Assembly: GCA_022072095.1 (NCBI GenBank)
Contig: JAJVIJ010000028.1
Location: forward strand, 25,950-89,949
DNA: 64,000 nucleotides
Source of the DNA: Rhodocyclaceae bacterium
GTDB lineage: Bacteria; Pseudomonadota; Gammaproteobacteria; Burkholderiales; Rhodocyclaceae
Reading direction: 5' to 3'
This document shows, piece by piece, positions 16,228-26,171 of this stretch; position 1 is the first letter of the stretch, and the number at the start of each line of letters is the position of its first letter. Under the pieces are notes generated by a model. That model was given only the letters and a program-made list of their open reading frames with translations. It had not been told where the DNA came from and did no database searches. The translations under genes and the position numbers were made by a program.

Positions 16228-17721
16228 ATGGTCGCCTTGTCTGCTGCCGTCCGCTTTCACGCCCGCCAGGAGCCGGGACGTCTGGCCCTACAGTATGGCG
16301 ACGTGCGCATCAGTTATGGCGAGCTGTACGAGCGCACCGAGCGGGCGGCCGGGCTGCTCGGTGCGCGCGGCATCGGCCAGGGCGATATCGTCGCGGTGCT
16401 GATGAAGAACAGCGCCGCCTTCATCGAGCTGGCGCTGGCCGCGAGTCATGTCGGCGCCGTGTTCCTGCCCGTGAACTACCGGCTCGCCGCCGAGGAGGTG
16501 GAGTACATCCTCGGCCACGCCGGTGCCAAGCTGTTGTTCGTCGATGAAGAGCTGGTGGCCGCTGCCGGCGGATTCAAGAATCGAATCGTGGTCGATGCCA
16601 AGGCGCAGGCGGACAGTCGGCTGCTCGCGGGTAGCGCGCCGCCGGCCGGCCGTCATGCGGCGCTCAAGCCGGATGACCTGTTCCGCCTGATGTACACCTC
16701 CGGAACCACCGATCGGCCCAAAGGGGTCACGCACCGCTACGAGAACTACTACTGGAAGTGTCTGGACCACATCGTCACGCTGGGCATCGCGCGATCCGAC
16801 CGGTTGCTGGTGGTCGGGCCGCTCTATCATGTCGGCGCTTTCGATCTGCCGGGCCTGGCGCTGTTCTTGGTGGGCGGCAGCCTGCATGTGCAGCGCGAGT
16901 TCGTTGTCGAAGACGTGCTCGAACTGATTCATGCGGAGCGGCTGACCTGCGGCTGGATGGCGCCGGTCATGCTCGGTGGCGTGCTCGCAGCACCGGGGCG
17001 AGCTCGTTACGATCTGAGCAGCTTTCGCTGGCTGATCGGTGGTGGCGAACGTACGCCGGAGAGCCGCATCCGCGAATTCACCGGCCTGTTCACGCACGGT
17101 CGTTACATCGACGGCTACGGCCTGACCGAGAGCTGTTCGGGCGATACGCTGATGGAGGCCGGCCGCGAGATCGAAAAGATCGGCTCCACCGGGCGCGCGC
17201 TCGCGCACGTCGAAATCGAGATCCGCGATGATCAGGGGCAGAGTCTTCCGCCCGGCGAGAATGGCGAGGTCTGTCTGCGCGGCCCGAAGGTGACGCGCGG
17301 CTACTGGAAGGATCCCGAGAAGACCGCCGCCAGCTTTTTCGGCGACTGGTTCAGAACCGGCGATGTCGGCTATCTCGATGGCGACGGTTTCTTGTTCCTG
17401 ACCGATCGCAAGAAGGACATGATCATCACAGGCGGCGAGAACGTCGCCTCGTCCGAGGTCGAGCGGGTGGTCTACCAACTCCCGCAGATCGCCGAAGCGG
17501 CGGTCATCGGGCTTCCGGACGAGCGCTGGGGCGAACGCGTGACCGCGGTCGTGGCGCTGAAACCGGGCCAGATCCTGTCCCACGAACAGCTCGAACGCCA
17601 TTGCCGCGAACACCTCGCCGGCTTCAAGGTGCCGCGCGCGACCGTATTCGTCGAAGCGCTGCCGCGCAACCCGTCGGGAAAAGTGCTGAAACGGGTGTTG
17701 CGGGATCAGCTCAAAGGCTAG
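16228..17721 (+). CDS. AMP-forming acyl-CoA synthetase
   Basis: ATP-dependent carboxylic acid:CoA ligase of 497 aa that would activate the pathway substrate. The ANL-family motifs are complete: P-loop MYTSGTTDRPKGV, YGLTESCSGD, the GDWFRTGDVGYLDGDGFLFLTDRKKDMIITGGENV hinge region and catalytic lysine motif NPSGKVLKRVLR. GGAGGAGATC precedes the ATG. It is the last enzyme gene of the run starting at 10415, followed by an orphan substrate receptor. The acid substrate is not predictable from motifs. Confidence 0.92.
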   Translation: MVALSAAVRFHARQEPGRLALQYGDVRISYGELYERTERAAGLLGARGIGQGDIVAVLMKNSAAFIELALAASHVGAVFLPVNYRLAAEEVEYILGHAGAKLLFVDEELVAAAGGFKNRIVVDAKAQADSRLLAGSAPPAGRHAALKPDDLFRLMYTSGTTDRPKGVTHRYENYYWKCLDHIVTLGIARSDRLLVVGPLYHVGAFDLPGLALFLVGGSLHVQREFVVEDVLELIHAERLTCGWMAPVMLGGVLAAPGRARYDLSSFRWLIGGGERTPESRIREFTGLFTHGRYIDGYGLTESCSGDTLMEAGREIEKIGSTGRALAHVEIEIRDDQGQSLPPGENGEVCLRGPKVTRGYWKDPEKTAASFFGDWFRTGDVGYLDGDGFLFLTDRKKDMIITGGENVASSEVERVVYQLPQIAEAAVIGLPDERWGERVTAVVALKPGQILSHEQLERHCREHLAGFKVPRATVFVEALPRNPSGKVLKRVLRDQLKG

Positions 17722-17825
17722 GCGAGCTAGCGGCGCGCCGCTTTGTTTGCAGGCTGATGGGCTGAACGGTGGCCTCGGCGCGTCCGCTCGTTTCCCTACA
17801 ATCAATAAGTATTCGAGGAGACAAC

Positions 17826-18794
17826 ATGAAGAAGCGGTCGATTCCCCTGAGATGGTTCGCGATGTATTGCCTGCTCGGCGCCACGCTCGCATGGGCTCAG
17901 CCGTATCCGCACAAGCCGGTGAAGCTGATCGTCGGCGCTGGCGCCGGGGGCACCACGGACATCGTCGCCCGCCTGCTCGCCGAGAGGCTGCGGCCAGTGC
18001 TGGGGCAACAGGTCGTCGTCGAAAACCGGCCCGGCGCGAACGGCGTGATCGGCACGGACGTGGTCGCTAAATCGCCGGCCGATGGATATACCTTGAACCT
18101 GGGGTCGGTGTCGACCCATGCGTCGAACGCCAGTCTGTACAGTCGCCTGCCCTACGATCCGGTGCGCGATTTCGTCGCCGTTGCGCTGGTCGGCGACGCC
18201 CCCTATCTGCCGCTGGTCCGGCCCGATTTCCCGGCCGCCACCTTGGACGCGTTCATCCAGTCGGCACGCGCGCGTCCGGGTAGCTTTCACTATGGCGCCG
18301 GAACGAATGCGGCGCGGATCGGCACCGAGCTGATCGGTCTGTCGGCGCGGATCAAGATCAATCATGTGCCCTACCGCAGCACGCCGCAGGCGCTTGCCGA
18401 CCTGCTGGCCGGCCAGATCGATCTCGTGTTCGAACCGCTGGTCACGGCCTTGCCGCAGATCAAGTCGGGCAAGCTGCGCGCGCTCGGCGTCAGCTCGCTC
18501 GCTCGCCTGCCGATGCTGCCGAACGTGCCGACCATGGCCGAATCCGGCTTGCCCGGCTTCGAATACACCGGCTGGCTGGCGGTGTATGCGCCCGCCGGCA
18601 CGCCGGACGACATCGTCCAGAAGCTGAATGCGGACATCAACAGGATCCTGTCCAACGCGGAAGTCGTCGAGCGCATGCGCCAGGTCGGGTTCGAACCGCG
18701 CAGCGGCACGGCCGCCCAGGCGGCGGCATTCACCCGTGCCGAGGTCGCCAAGTATGCGCGCGTCGTCAAGGAAGCCGGGATCCCGGTGGAGTAG
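17826..18794 (+). CDS. Tripartite tricarboxylate transporter (Bug family) substrate-binding protein
   Basis: Periplasmic receptor of 322 aa. A signal peptide (MKKRSIPLRW to LAWAQ) is followed by the family signature YPHKPVKLIVGAGAGGTTDIVARLLAERL, GQQVVVENRPGANG and DGYTLNLGSVSTHA. The start was set at ATG 17826, which follows GAGGAGACAAC and gives a clean signal sequence. No TctA/TctB membrane components lie nearby; such orphan Bug proteins are abundant in Burkholderiales. Position after the acyl-CoA ligase suggests it captures the carboxylate degraded by this operon (inference). Confidence 0.92.
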   Translation: MKKRSIPLRWFAMYCLLGATLAWAQPYPHKPVKLIVGAGAGGTTDIVARLLAERLRPVLGQQVVVENRPGANGVIGTDVVAKSPADGYTLNLGSVSTHASNASLYSRLPYDPVRDFVAVALVGDAPYLPLVRPDFPAATLDAFIQSARARPGSFHYGAGTNAARIGTELIGLSARIKINHVPYRSTPQALADLLAGQIDLVFEPLVTALPQIKSGKLRALGVSSLARLPMLPNVPTMAESGLPGFEYTGWLAVYAPAGTPDDIVQKLNADINRILSNAEVVERMRQVGFEPRSGTAAQAAAFTRAEVAKYARVVKEAGIPVE

Positions 18795-18855
18795 CGGGAA
18801 AAATGGGTGCGTGCGGCGCCGCGGTCGCTCCAATCATGGCTGCGATCGATCCACG

Positions 18856-19401
18856 ATGATCGCGATTCCTGGTTTCAGCACGCCTGCCGCGGGCGCCGAC
18901 GCGCCGCTCGAAATGCTGTCGGCCTGTCACGCCCGCATCGAACGACAATGCGCAACGCTGTTGCGGCTGGCGGCGCATCTGTCGGCGCGCGGTGTCGATG
19001 ACGAGGCACGTCAGGCGGCGACGAGCGTGATGCGCTACTTCGATCTGTCGGCCCCCAACCATCATGCCGACGAGGAGCAGGACCTGTTCCCGGCTTTGCT
19101 CGAATCGGTGGCCGGTTCCGATGCATCATGCCTGCGCGCGCTGATCGACGGCTTGTCGGCCGAGCACCGCGCGCTCGAAGCGGGCTGGCGGCGCGTGCGC
19201 GCGGCGCTCGTCGGGATTGCCGAGGGCGATGACGCGCTGTGGCGGGCGAACGATGTGAACGAAAGCGAGGCGCTGGTCGCGCTCTATGAAAGGCATATCC
19301 GTTGCGAGGAGGATGAACTGCTGCCGATGGCGGCGCGCCTGCTCGACGATGAAGCGCTGGCAGGTATCGGCCGGGCCATGGCCGAGCGCCGGGGACTCTG
19401 A
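18856..19401 (+). CDS. Hemerythrin HHE-domain protein
   Basis: 181-aa four-helix di-iron protein. The iron-ligand pattern is visible: His in CHARIERQ, APNHHADEEQDLFP, LSAEHRALEAGW and YERHIRCEEDELLP. Bacterial HHE proteins bind oxygen or take part in iron, nitric-oxide or redox stress responses. The start ATG 18856 begins a plausible N-terminus but has no clear ribosome-binding site. It lies between two orphan substrate-receptor genes and is not obviously part of either transport system. Confidence 0.85.
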   Translation: MIAIPGFSTPAAGADAPLEMLSACHARIERQCATLLRLAAHLSARGVDDEARQAATSVMRYFDLSAPNHHADEEQDLFPALLESVAGSDASCLRALIDGLSAEHRALEAGWRRVRAALVGIAEGDDALWRANDVNESEALVALYERHIRCEEDELLPMAARLLDDEALAGIGRAMAERRGL

Positions 19402-19464
19402 GGCCGATCGGTGTCGCGCCCGCATTCGCTCATTCAGACCAAACCAAACCGAGGAGACGAGAAC

Positions 19465-20523
19465 ATGATCAAGACCAATGCGCCGTCAGCGCTTCCCGTT
19501 CGCAGAGTCCTAGCCGGATGTTGCGTGACGGCCATGCTCGGATGGTCGGCTTCGGCGTTTTCACAGGAAGCCAAAATCGTGTTGCGTGTGGCCGATTCGT
19601 TTCCGGCTTCGGGGCATTATTTCGCCGAACCGGGCGCCAAGTACTTCATGGATGCGGTCAGCAAGGCGTCCAACGGTCAGGTGGTCTTCGAGCACTATCC
19701 CGCCGAACAGCTGGGCAAGGCCAAGGATCTTCTGGCGCTGACGCTGTCCGGCGTCACCGACATCGGTTCGGTGATGCCCTCGTATGTCTCGGACAAGATG
19801 CCATTGTCTTCGGTGGCGGAGCTGCCGGGGAACTTTGCCACATCGTGCGAAGGCACGCTGGCGTACTGGAGGACGGCGCGAGACGGCATCATCGCGCAGA
19901 AAGAGTATGCGCCCAACGGCATTCGCATCCTGTTCACGCTGGTCAGCGTGCCCTACCAACTGCTGATGAAGCAGAAGATCGTGTCCATCAAGGACGTGGA
20001 GGGAAAGAAGATGCGTTCGCTCGGTTCGTCGATGGACATCGCCATGCGCAAGCTGAAGGCGGTGCCCATCCGCATGGCCGCGCCCGAGGTCTATGAGTCG
20101 CTGTCGCGCGGCACGCTGGACGGCGCGGTGCTGTCCTATAGCGCCGCGGTGTCGTACAACCTTCACACCGTAGCCAAGTCTGTGACGGTTGGCGAAAACT
20201 TCGGCAGCGCCGTGCTCACCTACTCGATCAGCGAGGCGCGCTGGAAGAGGCTGCCCGAGAACGTCCAGAAGGCGATGCTGGAAGCCGGCGATGCGGCGAC
20301 GCGCCGTGTCTGCGCGCTGATGGACAAGAACACCGAGCCGGATCTGGAGAAGGTGCGCCAGGCCGGCGTCACGACGGTACGCCTGCCGGCCGCCGAAAAA
20401 AAGGAGTTGCAGTCCTTGTTTGCCACGGTCGGCAAGGAGTGGGCCGAGGATCTGGATCGCCGCGGCAAGCCCGGCTCAGAGGTATTGAAGGCTTATCAGG
20501 AAGCGTTGCACAGCGGTCGCTAG
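19465..20523 (+). CDS. TRAP-type transporter substrate-binding protein (DctP family)
   Basis: Periplasmic solute receptor of 352 aa for a tripartite ATP-independent transporter. The signal peptide ends near SAFSQEAK. The mature part has the DctP features GAKYFMDAVSKASNGQVVFEHYPAEQLGKAKDLLALTLSG and SLSRGTLDGAVLSYSAAV. ATG 19465 was chosen because GAGGAGACGAGAAC precedes it and a signal peptide follows. No DctQ or DctM membrane subunits are encoded next to it, so it is either an orphan or works with a transporter elsewhere. Confidence 0.9.
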   Translation: MIKTNAPSALPVRRVLAGCCVTAMLGWSASAFSQEAKIVLRVADSFPASGHYFAEPGAKYFMDAVSKASNGQVVFEHYPAEQLGKAKDLLALTLSGVTDIGSVMPSYVSDKMPLSSVAELPGNFATSCEGTLAYWRTARDGIIAQKEYAPNGIRILFTLVSVPYQLLMKQKIVSIKDVEGKKMRSLGSSMDIAMRKLKAVPIRMAAPEVYESLSRGTLDGAVLSYSAAVSYNLHTVAKSVTVGENFGSAVLTYSISEARWKRLPENVQKAMLEAGDAATRRVCALMDKNTEPDLEKVRQAGVTTVRLPAAEKKELQSLFATVGKEWAEDLDRRGKPGSEVLKAYQEALHSGR

Positions 20524-20616
20524 TCCGCGCACGCACTACAATCGTAGCCTGGCTGGCTGGGACCCGGACCGTTCGCCGCCGAGCGGAGGGTGAGCGCCGG
20601 CTCGGGAGAATGGTTC

Positions 20617-22899
20617 ATGGATCTGGATCTCAACGCCGCTGCACTCGAATATCATCGGAAGCCGACTCCCGGCAAGATCGCCGTCACCCCCACCAAGGGA
20701 TTGGTCAACCAGCGTGACCTCGCCCTGGCTTATTCGCCAGGCGTGGCTGCCGCGAGCCTGGCGATCGCAGCGAATCCCAGCGAAGCCGACTCGCTGACTT
20801 CACGCGCCAACCTGGTCGGGGTCATCTCCAACGGCACGGCGGTGCTCGGGCTGGGCGACATCGGCCCCCTGGCCGCGAAACCGGTCATGGAGGGCAAGGC
20901 CTGCCTGTTCAAGAAATTCGCCGGCATCGATGTGTTCGATATCGAACTCGCCGAAAAGGACCCCGACAAGCTCGTCGACATCATCTGTGCGCTGGAACCG
21001 ACGCTGGGTGGCATCAATCTCGAGGACATTCGCGCTCCGGAGTGTTTTTACATCGAGCAGAAACTGCGCGAACGGCTCGGCATCCCGGTGTTTCATGACG
21101 ATCAGCACGGCACCGCGATCATTTCGGCAGCCGCGCTGATCAATGGGTTGAAGGTGGTCGGCAAATCGATCGATGCGATCAGGCTGGTCTGCTCGGGCGC
21201 GGGCGCCGCGGCCATCGCCTGCCTGGATCTGATGTGCGCGCTCGGTCTGCGGCGCGATCATGTCTGGGTGCTCGACAGCAAGGGCGTGATCCATGTCGGG
21301 CGCGACGAGCGCATGGAGCCGAACAAGGCTCGTTACGCCCAGGCCACGGCGGCCAGGACGCTCGCCGAGGTCATCGACGGCGCCGACGTATTCCTCGGGC
21401 TGTCGACCGGAGGTGTGCTGAAGCCCGAGATGGTGGCGCGCATGGCGCCACGCCCGCTCATTTTCGCGCTCGCCAACCCGGTGCCGGAGATCATGCCCGA
21501 CGCGGCCCGTGCGGTCCGGCCCGATTGCGTGATCGCCACCGGCCGTTCGGACTTTCCGAACCAGGTGAACAACGTGCTGTGCTTCCCATTCATTTTCAGG
21601 GGCGCGCTCGATGTCGGCGCGACCGCCATCACCGATGCGATGAAGCTCGCCTGCGTGCAGGCCCTGGCCGGGCTCGCCGAGGCGGAGCAATCCGACATCG
21701 TCGCGCAGGCTTATGGTGGCGAGGACCTGAGCTTCGGGCCGAACTACATCATTCCGAAACCCTTCGATCCAAGGCTGATCGAGCGCATCGCGCCGGCGGT
21801 CGCGGAGGCGGCGATGGCCTCCGGGGTCGCGACGCGGCCGGTCGCGGATCTCGATGTCTATCGCCAGCAGTTGTCGAATTTCGTCTATCACTCCGGACTG
21901 ACCATGAAGCCGGTGTTTGCGGCGGCGAAGGCGACCCTGCCTGAGCGCAAGCGCGTGATCTATGCCGAAGGCGAGGACGAGCGCGTGCTGCGCGCGTTGC
22001 GTCCGGTGATCGATGAGCGGCTCGCCGTGCCCATCCTGGTGGGCCGGCCGCAGGTGATCGCGAAGCGTATCGAGCGAGCCGGCCTGCGCCTGAAGGCGGG
22101 CGAGGATTTCACCGTGGTCAATCCCGAATCCGATCCGCGCCATCGCGAGCTGTCGCAGGAGTATTACCGCGACATGGCACGGCAAGGCGTGACCCCGGAG
22201 ATCGCCAAATCCGCGATGCGCGCGAATACCACGCTGATTGCCGCGATGCTGCTGCGCCATGGCGATGCCGACGCCATGGTCTGCGGCGTCTACGGCCGGT
22301 TCGAAGTCCATCTGCGCACCATAGAGGAGGTCATCGGACTGAAGCCTGGTGTGCGACTGTTGTCGGCGATGAATCTGCTGATGTTGCCCAAGCGCACGCT
22401 GTTCATTGCCGACACCTACGTCCACGCCGAGCCGAATGCCGACGAGGTCGCCGCCATCGCGGCCATGGCGGCGGACGAGGTCAGGCGCTTCGGCATCGTG
22501 CCGCGGGTCGCGCTGCTGTCGCATTCCAACTTCGGCAGCGCCGATTCCGTTTCGGCACGCAAGATGCGTACGGCACGGGCCTTGCTGCGGGCCGCGGTGC
22601 CGGATCTCGAAGTCGAGGGCGAGATGCACGCCGACGCGGCGCTGTCGCGCGAAATCCGCGCCCGCGTTCACCCCGAAGCCGAGCTCACCGATGAGGCCAA
22701 TCTGTTGATCATGCCCAATATCGACGCCGCGAACATCGCGTTCAATCTGCTCAAGGTGATCAACGGCGAGGGCATCACGGTCGGCCCCATCCTGCTGGGC
22801 GCGGCGCGCGCGGTGCACGTGCTGACGCCGAGTGCGACCGTGCGCCGCATCGTGAACATGACCGCACTGGCGACCGCCGATATCGGCGCCGTGCGCTGA
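20617..22899 (+). CDS. maeB: NADP-dependent malic enzyme with phosphotransacetylase-like C-terminal domain
   Basis: Oxidative decarboxylation of malate to pyruvate, producing NADPH. The 760-aa product has the malic enzyme N-terminal domain ([53 protein letters not shown]), a Rossmann NADP domain ([15 protein letters not shown]) and a C-terminal phosphate-acetyltransferase-like domain from about residue 440 ([16 protein letters not shown] to [26 protein letters not shown]). That is the long MaeB architecture; the C-terminal domain is normally regulatory. ATG 20617 follows GGGAG; an in-frame GTG at 20590 is a less likely alternative. Confidence 0.93.
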   Translation: MDLDLNAAALEYHRKPTPGKIAVTPTKGLVNQRDLALAYSPGVAAASLAIAANPSEADSLTSRANLVGVISNGTAVLGLGDIGPLAAKPVMEGKACLFKKFAGIDVFDIELAEKDPDKLVDIICALEPTLGGINLEDIRAPECFYIEQKLRERLGIPVFHDDQHGTAIISAAALINGLKVVGKSIDAIRLVCSGAGAAAIACLDLMCALGLRRDHVWVLDSKGVIHVGRDERMEPNKARYAQATAARTLAEVIDGADVFLGLSTGGVLKPEMVARMAPRPLIFALANPVPEIMPDAARAVRPDCVIATGRSDFPNQVNNVLCFPFIFRGALDVGATAITDAMKLACVQALAGLAEAEQSDIVAQAYGGEDLSFGPNYIIPKPFDPRLIERIAPAVAEAAMASGVATRPVADLDVYRQQLSNFVYHSGLTMKPVFAAAKATLPERKRVIYAEGEDERVLRALRPVIDERLAVPILVGRPQVIAKRIERAGLRLKAGEDFTVVNPESDPRHRELSQEYYRDMARQGVTPEIAKSAMRANTTLIAAMLLRHGDADAMVCGVYGRFEVHLRTIEEVIGLKPGVRLLSAMNLLMLPKRTLFIADTYVHAEPNADEVAAIAAMAADEVRRFGIVPRVALLSHSNFGSADSVSARKMRTARALLRAAVPDLEVEGEMHADAALSREIRARVHPEAELTDEANLLIMPNIDAANIAFNLLKVINGEGITVGPILLGAARAVHVLTPSATVRRIVNMTALATADIGAVR

Positions 22900-22913
22900 C
22901 CGGCGGGGGGATC

Positions 22914-23888
22914 ATGGCCCACGCGATTTGCATCGAACGGACCGGCGGTCCCGAGGTATTGCAATGGCGGGAGGTGGCCGTGGCCGATCCCGGACCCGGG
23001 CAGGTGCGCATCGTCCAGCGCGCCGTCGGCGTCAACTACATCGATATCTATCATCGTGCCGGCGTCTACCCGCTGAATCTGCCCAGTGGCATCGGCATGG
23101 AGGCGGCGGGCGAAGTGGTCGCCGTCGGTCCCGGGGTGGACACCTGCAAGGTGGGCGATCGCGTCGCCTACGCCTCGGCCCCGCTGGGTGCGTACGCCAC
23201 CGAGCGCTTGATGCCCGCCGACCGCCTGGTCGGGTTGCCATCCGATCTCGGCGACGAGCAGGCCGCGGCGGTATTGCTGCAAGGGCTCACCGCGCATTAC
23301 CTGCTGCGTCGCACCTACCGCGTGCAGCCCGGAGAGACCATTCTGGTCCATGCCGCGGCCGGTGGTGTCGGCCTGATCCTGTGCCAGTGGGCGCGGGCGC
23401 TGGGCGCGACGGTGATCGGCACCGTTTCCACCGACGCCAAGGCGGAGCTGGCGCGTGCGCACGGCTGCGCGCACACGATCATCTATGGCCGTGAATCGTT
23501 TCCGCAGCGTGTGCGCGAACTGACCGATGGCGAGGGTGTGCCCGTGGTCTACGACTCGGTGGGTCGCGATACCTTCGAGGGCTCGCTGAGCTGCCTGCGT
23601 CCGCTCGGCATGATGGTCAGCTTCGGCAATGCTTCGGGCGTGGTGCCGCCGATCGATGCCGGCAAGCTGTCGCGCATGGGTTCGCTGTTTTTCACGCGGC
23701 CAGGGCTGGCCCATTACGTGGCCCGGCGCGAGGATCTGCTCGCCGGCGCTGCCGCGCTGTTCGATGTCGTGAGGAAGGGTAAGGTGCGCGTCGAAATCCG
23801 CCAGCGCTACCCTCTTCGGGACGCCGCGCGCGCGCATCGCGATCTGGAGGCGCGGGCGACGATGGGTTCTTCCGTGTTGCTGCCCTGA
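22914..23888 (+). CDS. qor: NADPH:quinone oxidoreductase (zinc-free MDR, QOR type)
   Basis: 324-aa medium-chain reductase. The N-terminus (MAHAICIERTGGPEVLQWREVAV) and VGVNYIDIYHRAGVYPLNLPSGIGMEAAGEV are typical of quinone oxidoreductases. The nucleotide-binding motif is AAAGGVGLILCQWARALGATVIGTV. The cysteine and histidine zinc ligands of alcohol dehydrogenases are absent, supporting a QOR assignment. It follows maeB after 14 nt with GGCGGGGGG before the ATG, so it is probably co-transcribed. Confidence 0.9.
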   Translation: MAHAICIERTGGPEVLQWREVAVADPGPGQVRIVQRAVGVNYIDIYHRAGVYPLNLPSGIGMEAAGEVVAVGPGVDTCKVGDRVAYASAPLGAYATERLMPADRLVGLPSDLGDEQAAAVLLQGLTAHYLLRRTYRVQPGETILVHAAAGGVGLILCQWARALGATVIGTVSTDAKAELARAHGCAHTIIYGRESFPQRVRELTDGEGVPVVYDSVGRDTFEGSLSCLRPLGMMVSFGNASGVVPPIDAGKLSRMGSLFFTRPGLAHYVARREDLLAGAAALFDVVRKGKVRVEIRQRYPLRDAARAHRDLEARATMGSSVLLP

Positions 23889-23917
23889 TCGATTACCATT
23901 GGCTACGTCGATGACAT

Positions 23918-24313
23918 ATGTCGAGCATGAATCGATTGCAGGTTAGGCGCAGGGGGTGGCTCGTGGCGCGGGTGGCGGCGGTGGTCTTCGTCGTCGGCGC
24001 CGTGGGCGTGAGCGCGCGCGCCGAGCCGCCATTGTCGCCATCTCAGGCCGCCTTTCTGAAGGCAGAGCTGAAGCGCGGTGAAGATGCCTTCGTCGCTGAG
24101 CTGTCCCGTATTACCGGTCTGCCCGAGGCCAAGGTGAGGAAGGCCCGACCGGCCAAGGGGAGGATCGTCGATCCGCTGGCCCGCACCATGTCCGCGCTGG
24201 AACGCGAACTCGCCCAGCCGCTGAATGATGAGCAGAAGGCCGCGATCATCGCCGCCGAGGCGGTGCGCAAGCAGACCGTCGAACAGGCGCAAGCGGAAGC
24301 GCCAAAGCGATGA
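23918..24313 (+). CDS. Hypothetical exported protein
   Basis: 131-aa protein of unknown function. The N-terminus has positive charges followed by a hydrophobic stretch (ARVAAVVFVVGAVGVSARAEP) that looks like a signal peptide with a cleavage site after ARA. The mature about 95 residues are charged and helix-prone (AELKRGEDAFVAELSRITGL, NDEQKAAIIAAEAVRKQTVEQAQ) and contain no cysteine. I recognise no family. A second ATG four codons in is an alternative start. Confidence 0.65.
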   Translation: MSSMNRLQVRRRGWLVARVAAVVFVVGAVGVSARAEPPLSPSQAAFLKAELKRGEDAFVAELSRITGLPEAKVRKARPAKGRIVDPLARTMSALERELAQPLNDEQKAAIIAAEAVRKQTVEQAQAEAPKR

Positions 24314-24434
24314 CCCGATGACGATCCTCACGGCCGCCAAGGCCGGGGTACCCGGACGTCCTGCGAGGGCCTGTTAAGCTGCAAACCTGTTCAACTCCGT
24401 GGTCGCGCGCCGGTCGGCGATGGGCGACTTGGCG

Positions 24435-25742
24435 ATGGATATTGCGTTACTGCTGGTTCTGATCCTGCTCAACGGCGTTTTCGCCATGTCGGAAATCGCC
24501 GTGGTGTCTTCACGCAAGGCGAGGCTGCAAAAACTGGCCGATGACGGCAGCCCCGGAGCCGGGTCGGCGCTGGGGCTGAGCAACGACCCGTCCAACTTTC
24601 TCTCCACCATCCAGGTGGGGATCACCACGATCGGCATCCTGAGCGGTGCCATCGGCGAGTCGGCGCTGGCCGACCCGCTGGCCGCCTGGCTCACCGGCTA
24701 TGCCCCGTTCGCGCCCTACGCCAAAGCCATCGCACTCACCGTGGTCGTGATCGTGCTGACCTATTTTTCCATCGTGGTGGGCGAGCTCGTCCCCAAGCGC
24801 CTGGGTCTGCTGGCACCGGAAGGCGTCGCCTCGCTGGTCGCGCGGCCGATGGCCTGGCTCGCGCGCCTGGCACGGCCGCTGGTGTGGCTGTTGTCGTCGT
24901 CGTCGGGTCTGCTGATCCGTCTGACCGGCGTCCACCTGCGCGCGGAGCCGCCGGTCACCGATGATGAAATCAAGGTGCTCATGGGGCAGGGCGCCGAAGC
25001 CGGCATCTTTCACGAGAGCGAGCAGGCCATCGTGTCCAATGTGTTGCGTCTCGACGAGCAGCGCATCGGCGCGATCATGACGCATCGCTCGGACATCTAT
25101 GCGCTCGATCTGGATGAGCCCGAAGCCGAGCTGCGCCGGCGCATCGCCGAAAGCCCGTATACGCGGGTCGTGGTGTGCCGCGATGGCCTGGAGCACATCG
25201 TCGGCATGCTGCGTACGTCCGACCTGCTGCGCCCCGCATTGTGCGGCGAGCCGCTGGCGATCGAGCGTTCCCTGCGTCCGCCCCTGTACGTGCCCGATAC
25301 GGTGAGCACCACGCAATTGTTGGAAAACTTCCGCAGGGCGCGCATGCAGTGCGCGCTGATCGTCGACGAGTACGGCGAAATCCAGGGGCTGGTGACGCTG
25401 ACCGACGTGCTGACGGCGATCGTCGGCGAACTGCCTTCTGCCGAGACCCCGGACGAGCAGGATGTCGTGGCGCGCGAAGATGGTTCCTGGCTGATGGACG
25501 GCGGCATCACCATCGAGCGCCTGAAATCCGTGCTCGCTCTCGAAGACAGCCTGCCCGGTGAGGAAGAGAATGCCTTCAACACGCTGGGCGGGCTGGTCAT
25601 GCACCGGCTCGGCCGCGTCCCGGCCGTGGCGGATCACTTCGAACTGGCTGAATGGCGCTTCGAGGTCATGGACATGGACAAGAACCGTGTCGACAAGGTG
25701 CTGGTCGCGCACCACGCGCCTGCGCACGCGGCGGGCGGCTGA
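24435..25742 (+). CDS. CorC/HlyC family membrane protein (DUF21-CBS-CorC_HlyC; UPF0053)
   Basis: 435-aa inner-membrane protein. The DUF21 transmembrane domain occupies about residues 1-180 (ALLLVLILLNGVFAMSEIAVVSSRKARLQKL is the family hallmark). A CBS-domain pair follows (IMTHRSDIYALDLDE; QCALIVDEYGEIQGLVTLTDVLTAIVGEL) and then a C-terminal CorC/HlyC transporter-associated domain (DGSWLMDGGITIERLKSVL). Such proteins are linked to magnesium, cobalt or sodium export or envelope ion homeostasis. ATG 24435 gives the canonical N-terminus; ATG 24420 and GTG 24399 are in-frame alternatives, none with a clear ribosome-binding site. Confidence 0.85.
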   Translation: MDIALLLVLILLNGVFAMSEIAVVSSRKARLQKLADDGSPGAGSALGLSNDPSNFLSTIQVGITTIGILSGAIGESALADPLAAWLTGYAPFAPYAKAIALTVVVIVLTYFSIVVGELVPKRLGLLAPEGVASLVARPMAWLARLARPLVWLLSSSSGLLIRLTGVHLRAEPPVTDDEIKVLMGQGAEAGIFHESEQAIVSNVLRLDEQRIGAIMTHRSDIYALDLDEPEAELRRRIAESPYTRVVVCRDGLEHIVGMLRTSDLLRPALCGEPLAIERSLRPPLYVPDTVSTTQLLENFRRARMQCALIVDEYGEIQGLVTLTDVLTAIVGELPSAETPDEQDVVAREDGSWLMDGGITIERLKSVLALEDSLPGEEENAFNTLGGLVMHRLGRVPAVADHFELAEWRFEVMDMDKNRVDKVLVAHHAPAHAAGG

Positions 25743-25773
25743 CCCAAGCCAGGGCTTGCCGGCATCGGGCCGT

Positions 25774-25977
25774 TCAGTCCGGACTTGTCGCCGGTGGAGT
25801 TTCGGATGCGGGCTCGGCCTCTGTTTCGACAGACGGCACACGATAGGCTTCGTTCGCCCAGGCGCCGAGATCGATATGCTTGCAGCGTTCCGAGCAAAAC
25901 GGACGGTAGCGGCTTTCAGGCGCCCATGCGACAGACTTGCAGCAGCGCGGGCAGCGGACCAGGTTCGGGGTAGGCAT
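25774..25977 (-). CDS. yacG: YacG, DNA gyrase inhibitor zinc-finger protein
   Basis: 67-aa zinc protein. The motif [10 protein letters not shown]...[22 protein letters not shown] is characteristic: two cysteines, 15 residues, then CSERC. YacG family members bind GyrB and inhibit DNA gyrase in E. coli. The start was set at ATG 25977 because the family begins just before the first zinc ligand; the frame stays open 195 nt upstream but that part has no family resemblance. It is convergent with the CorC-type gene. In many proteobacteria yacG sits next to zapD-coaE; here it is about 12 kb away. Confidence 0.9.
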   Translation of the reverse strand: MPTPNLVRCPRCCKSVAWAPESRYRPFCSERCKHIDLGAWANEAYRVPSVETEAEPASETPPATSPD

Positions 25978-26171
25978 CGGCCAATTCTGCCAGAAGGCTG
26001 TCGGCCGATCAGCGGGGATCGCGGGTCCCAGCCCAGAAAAACGATATTGACGGCGACCGGTGTCGGTCGCTAGACTCAAATCCGAGTGGATCACTCGGGC
26101 TTTGTCTGCCGCCGTGCCGCGAGCCCTCAGATCGATCGGCTCGCTGCCCTTCCAATTTTTGGACGATTGCA

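Noticed and set aside
20800..22818. 672-aa open frame antisense to maeB
   Set aside because: Histidine- and arginine-rich shadow translation with no motif; maeB is unambiguous.
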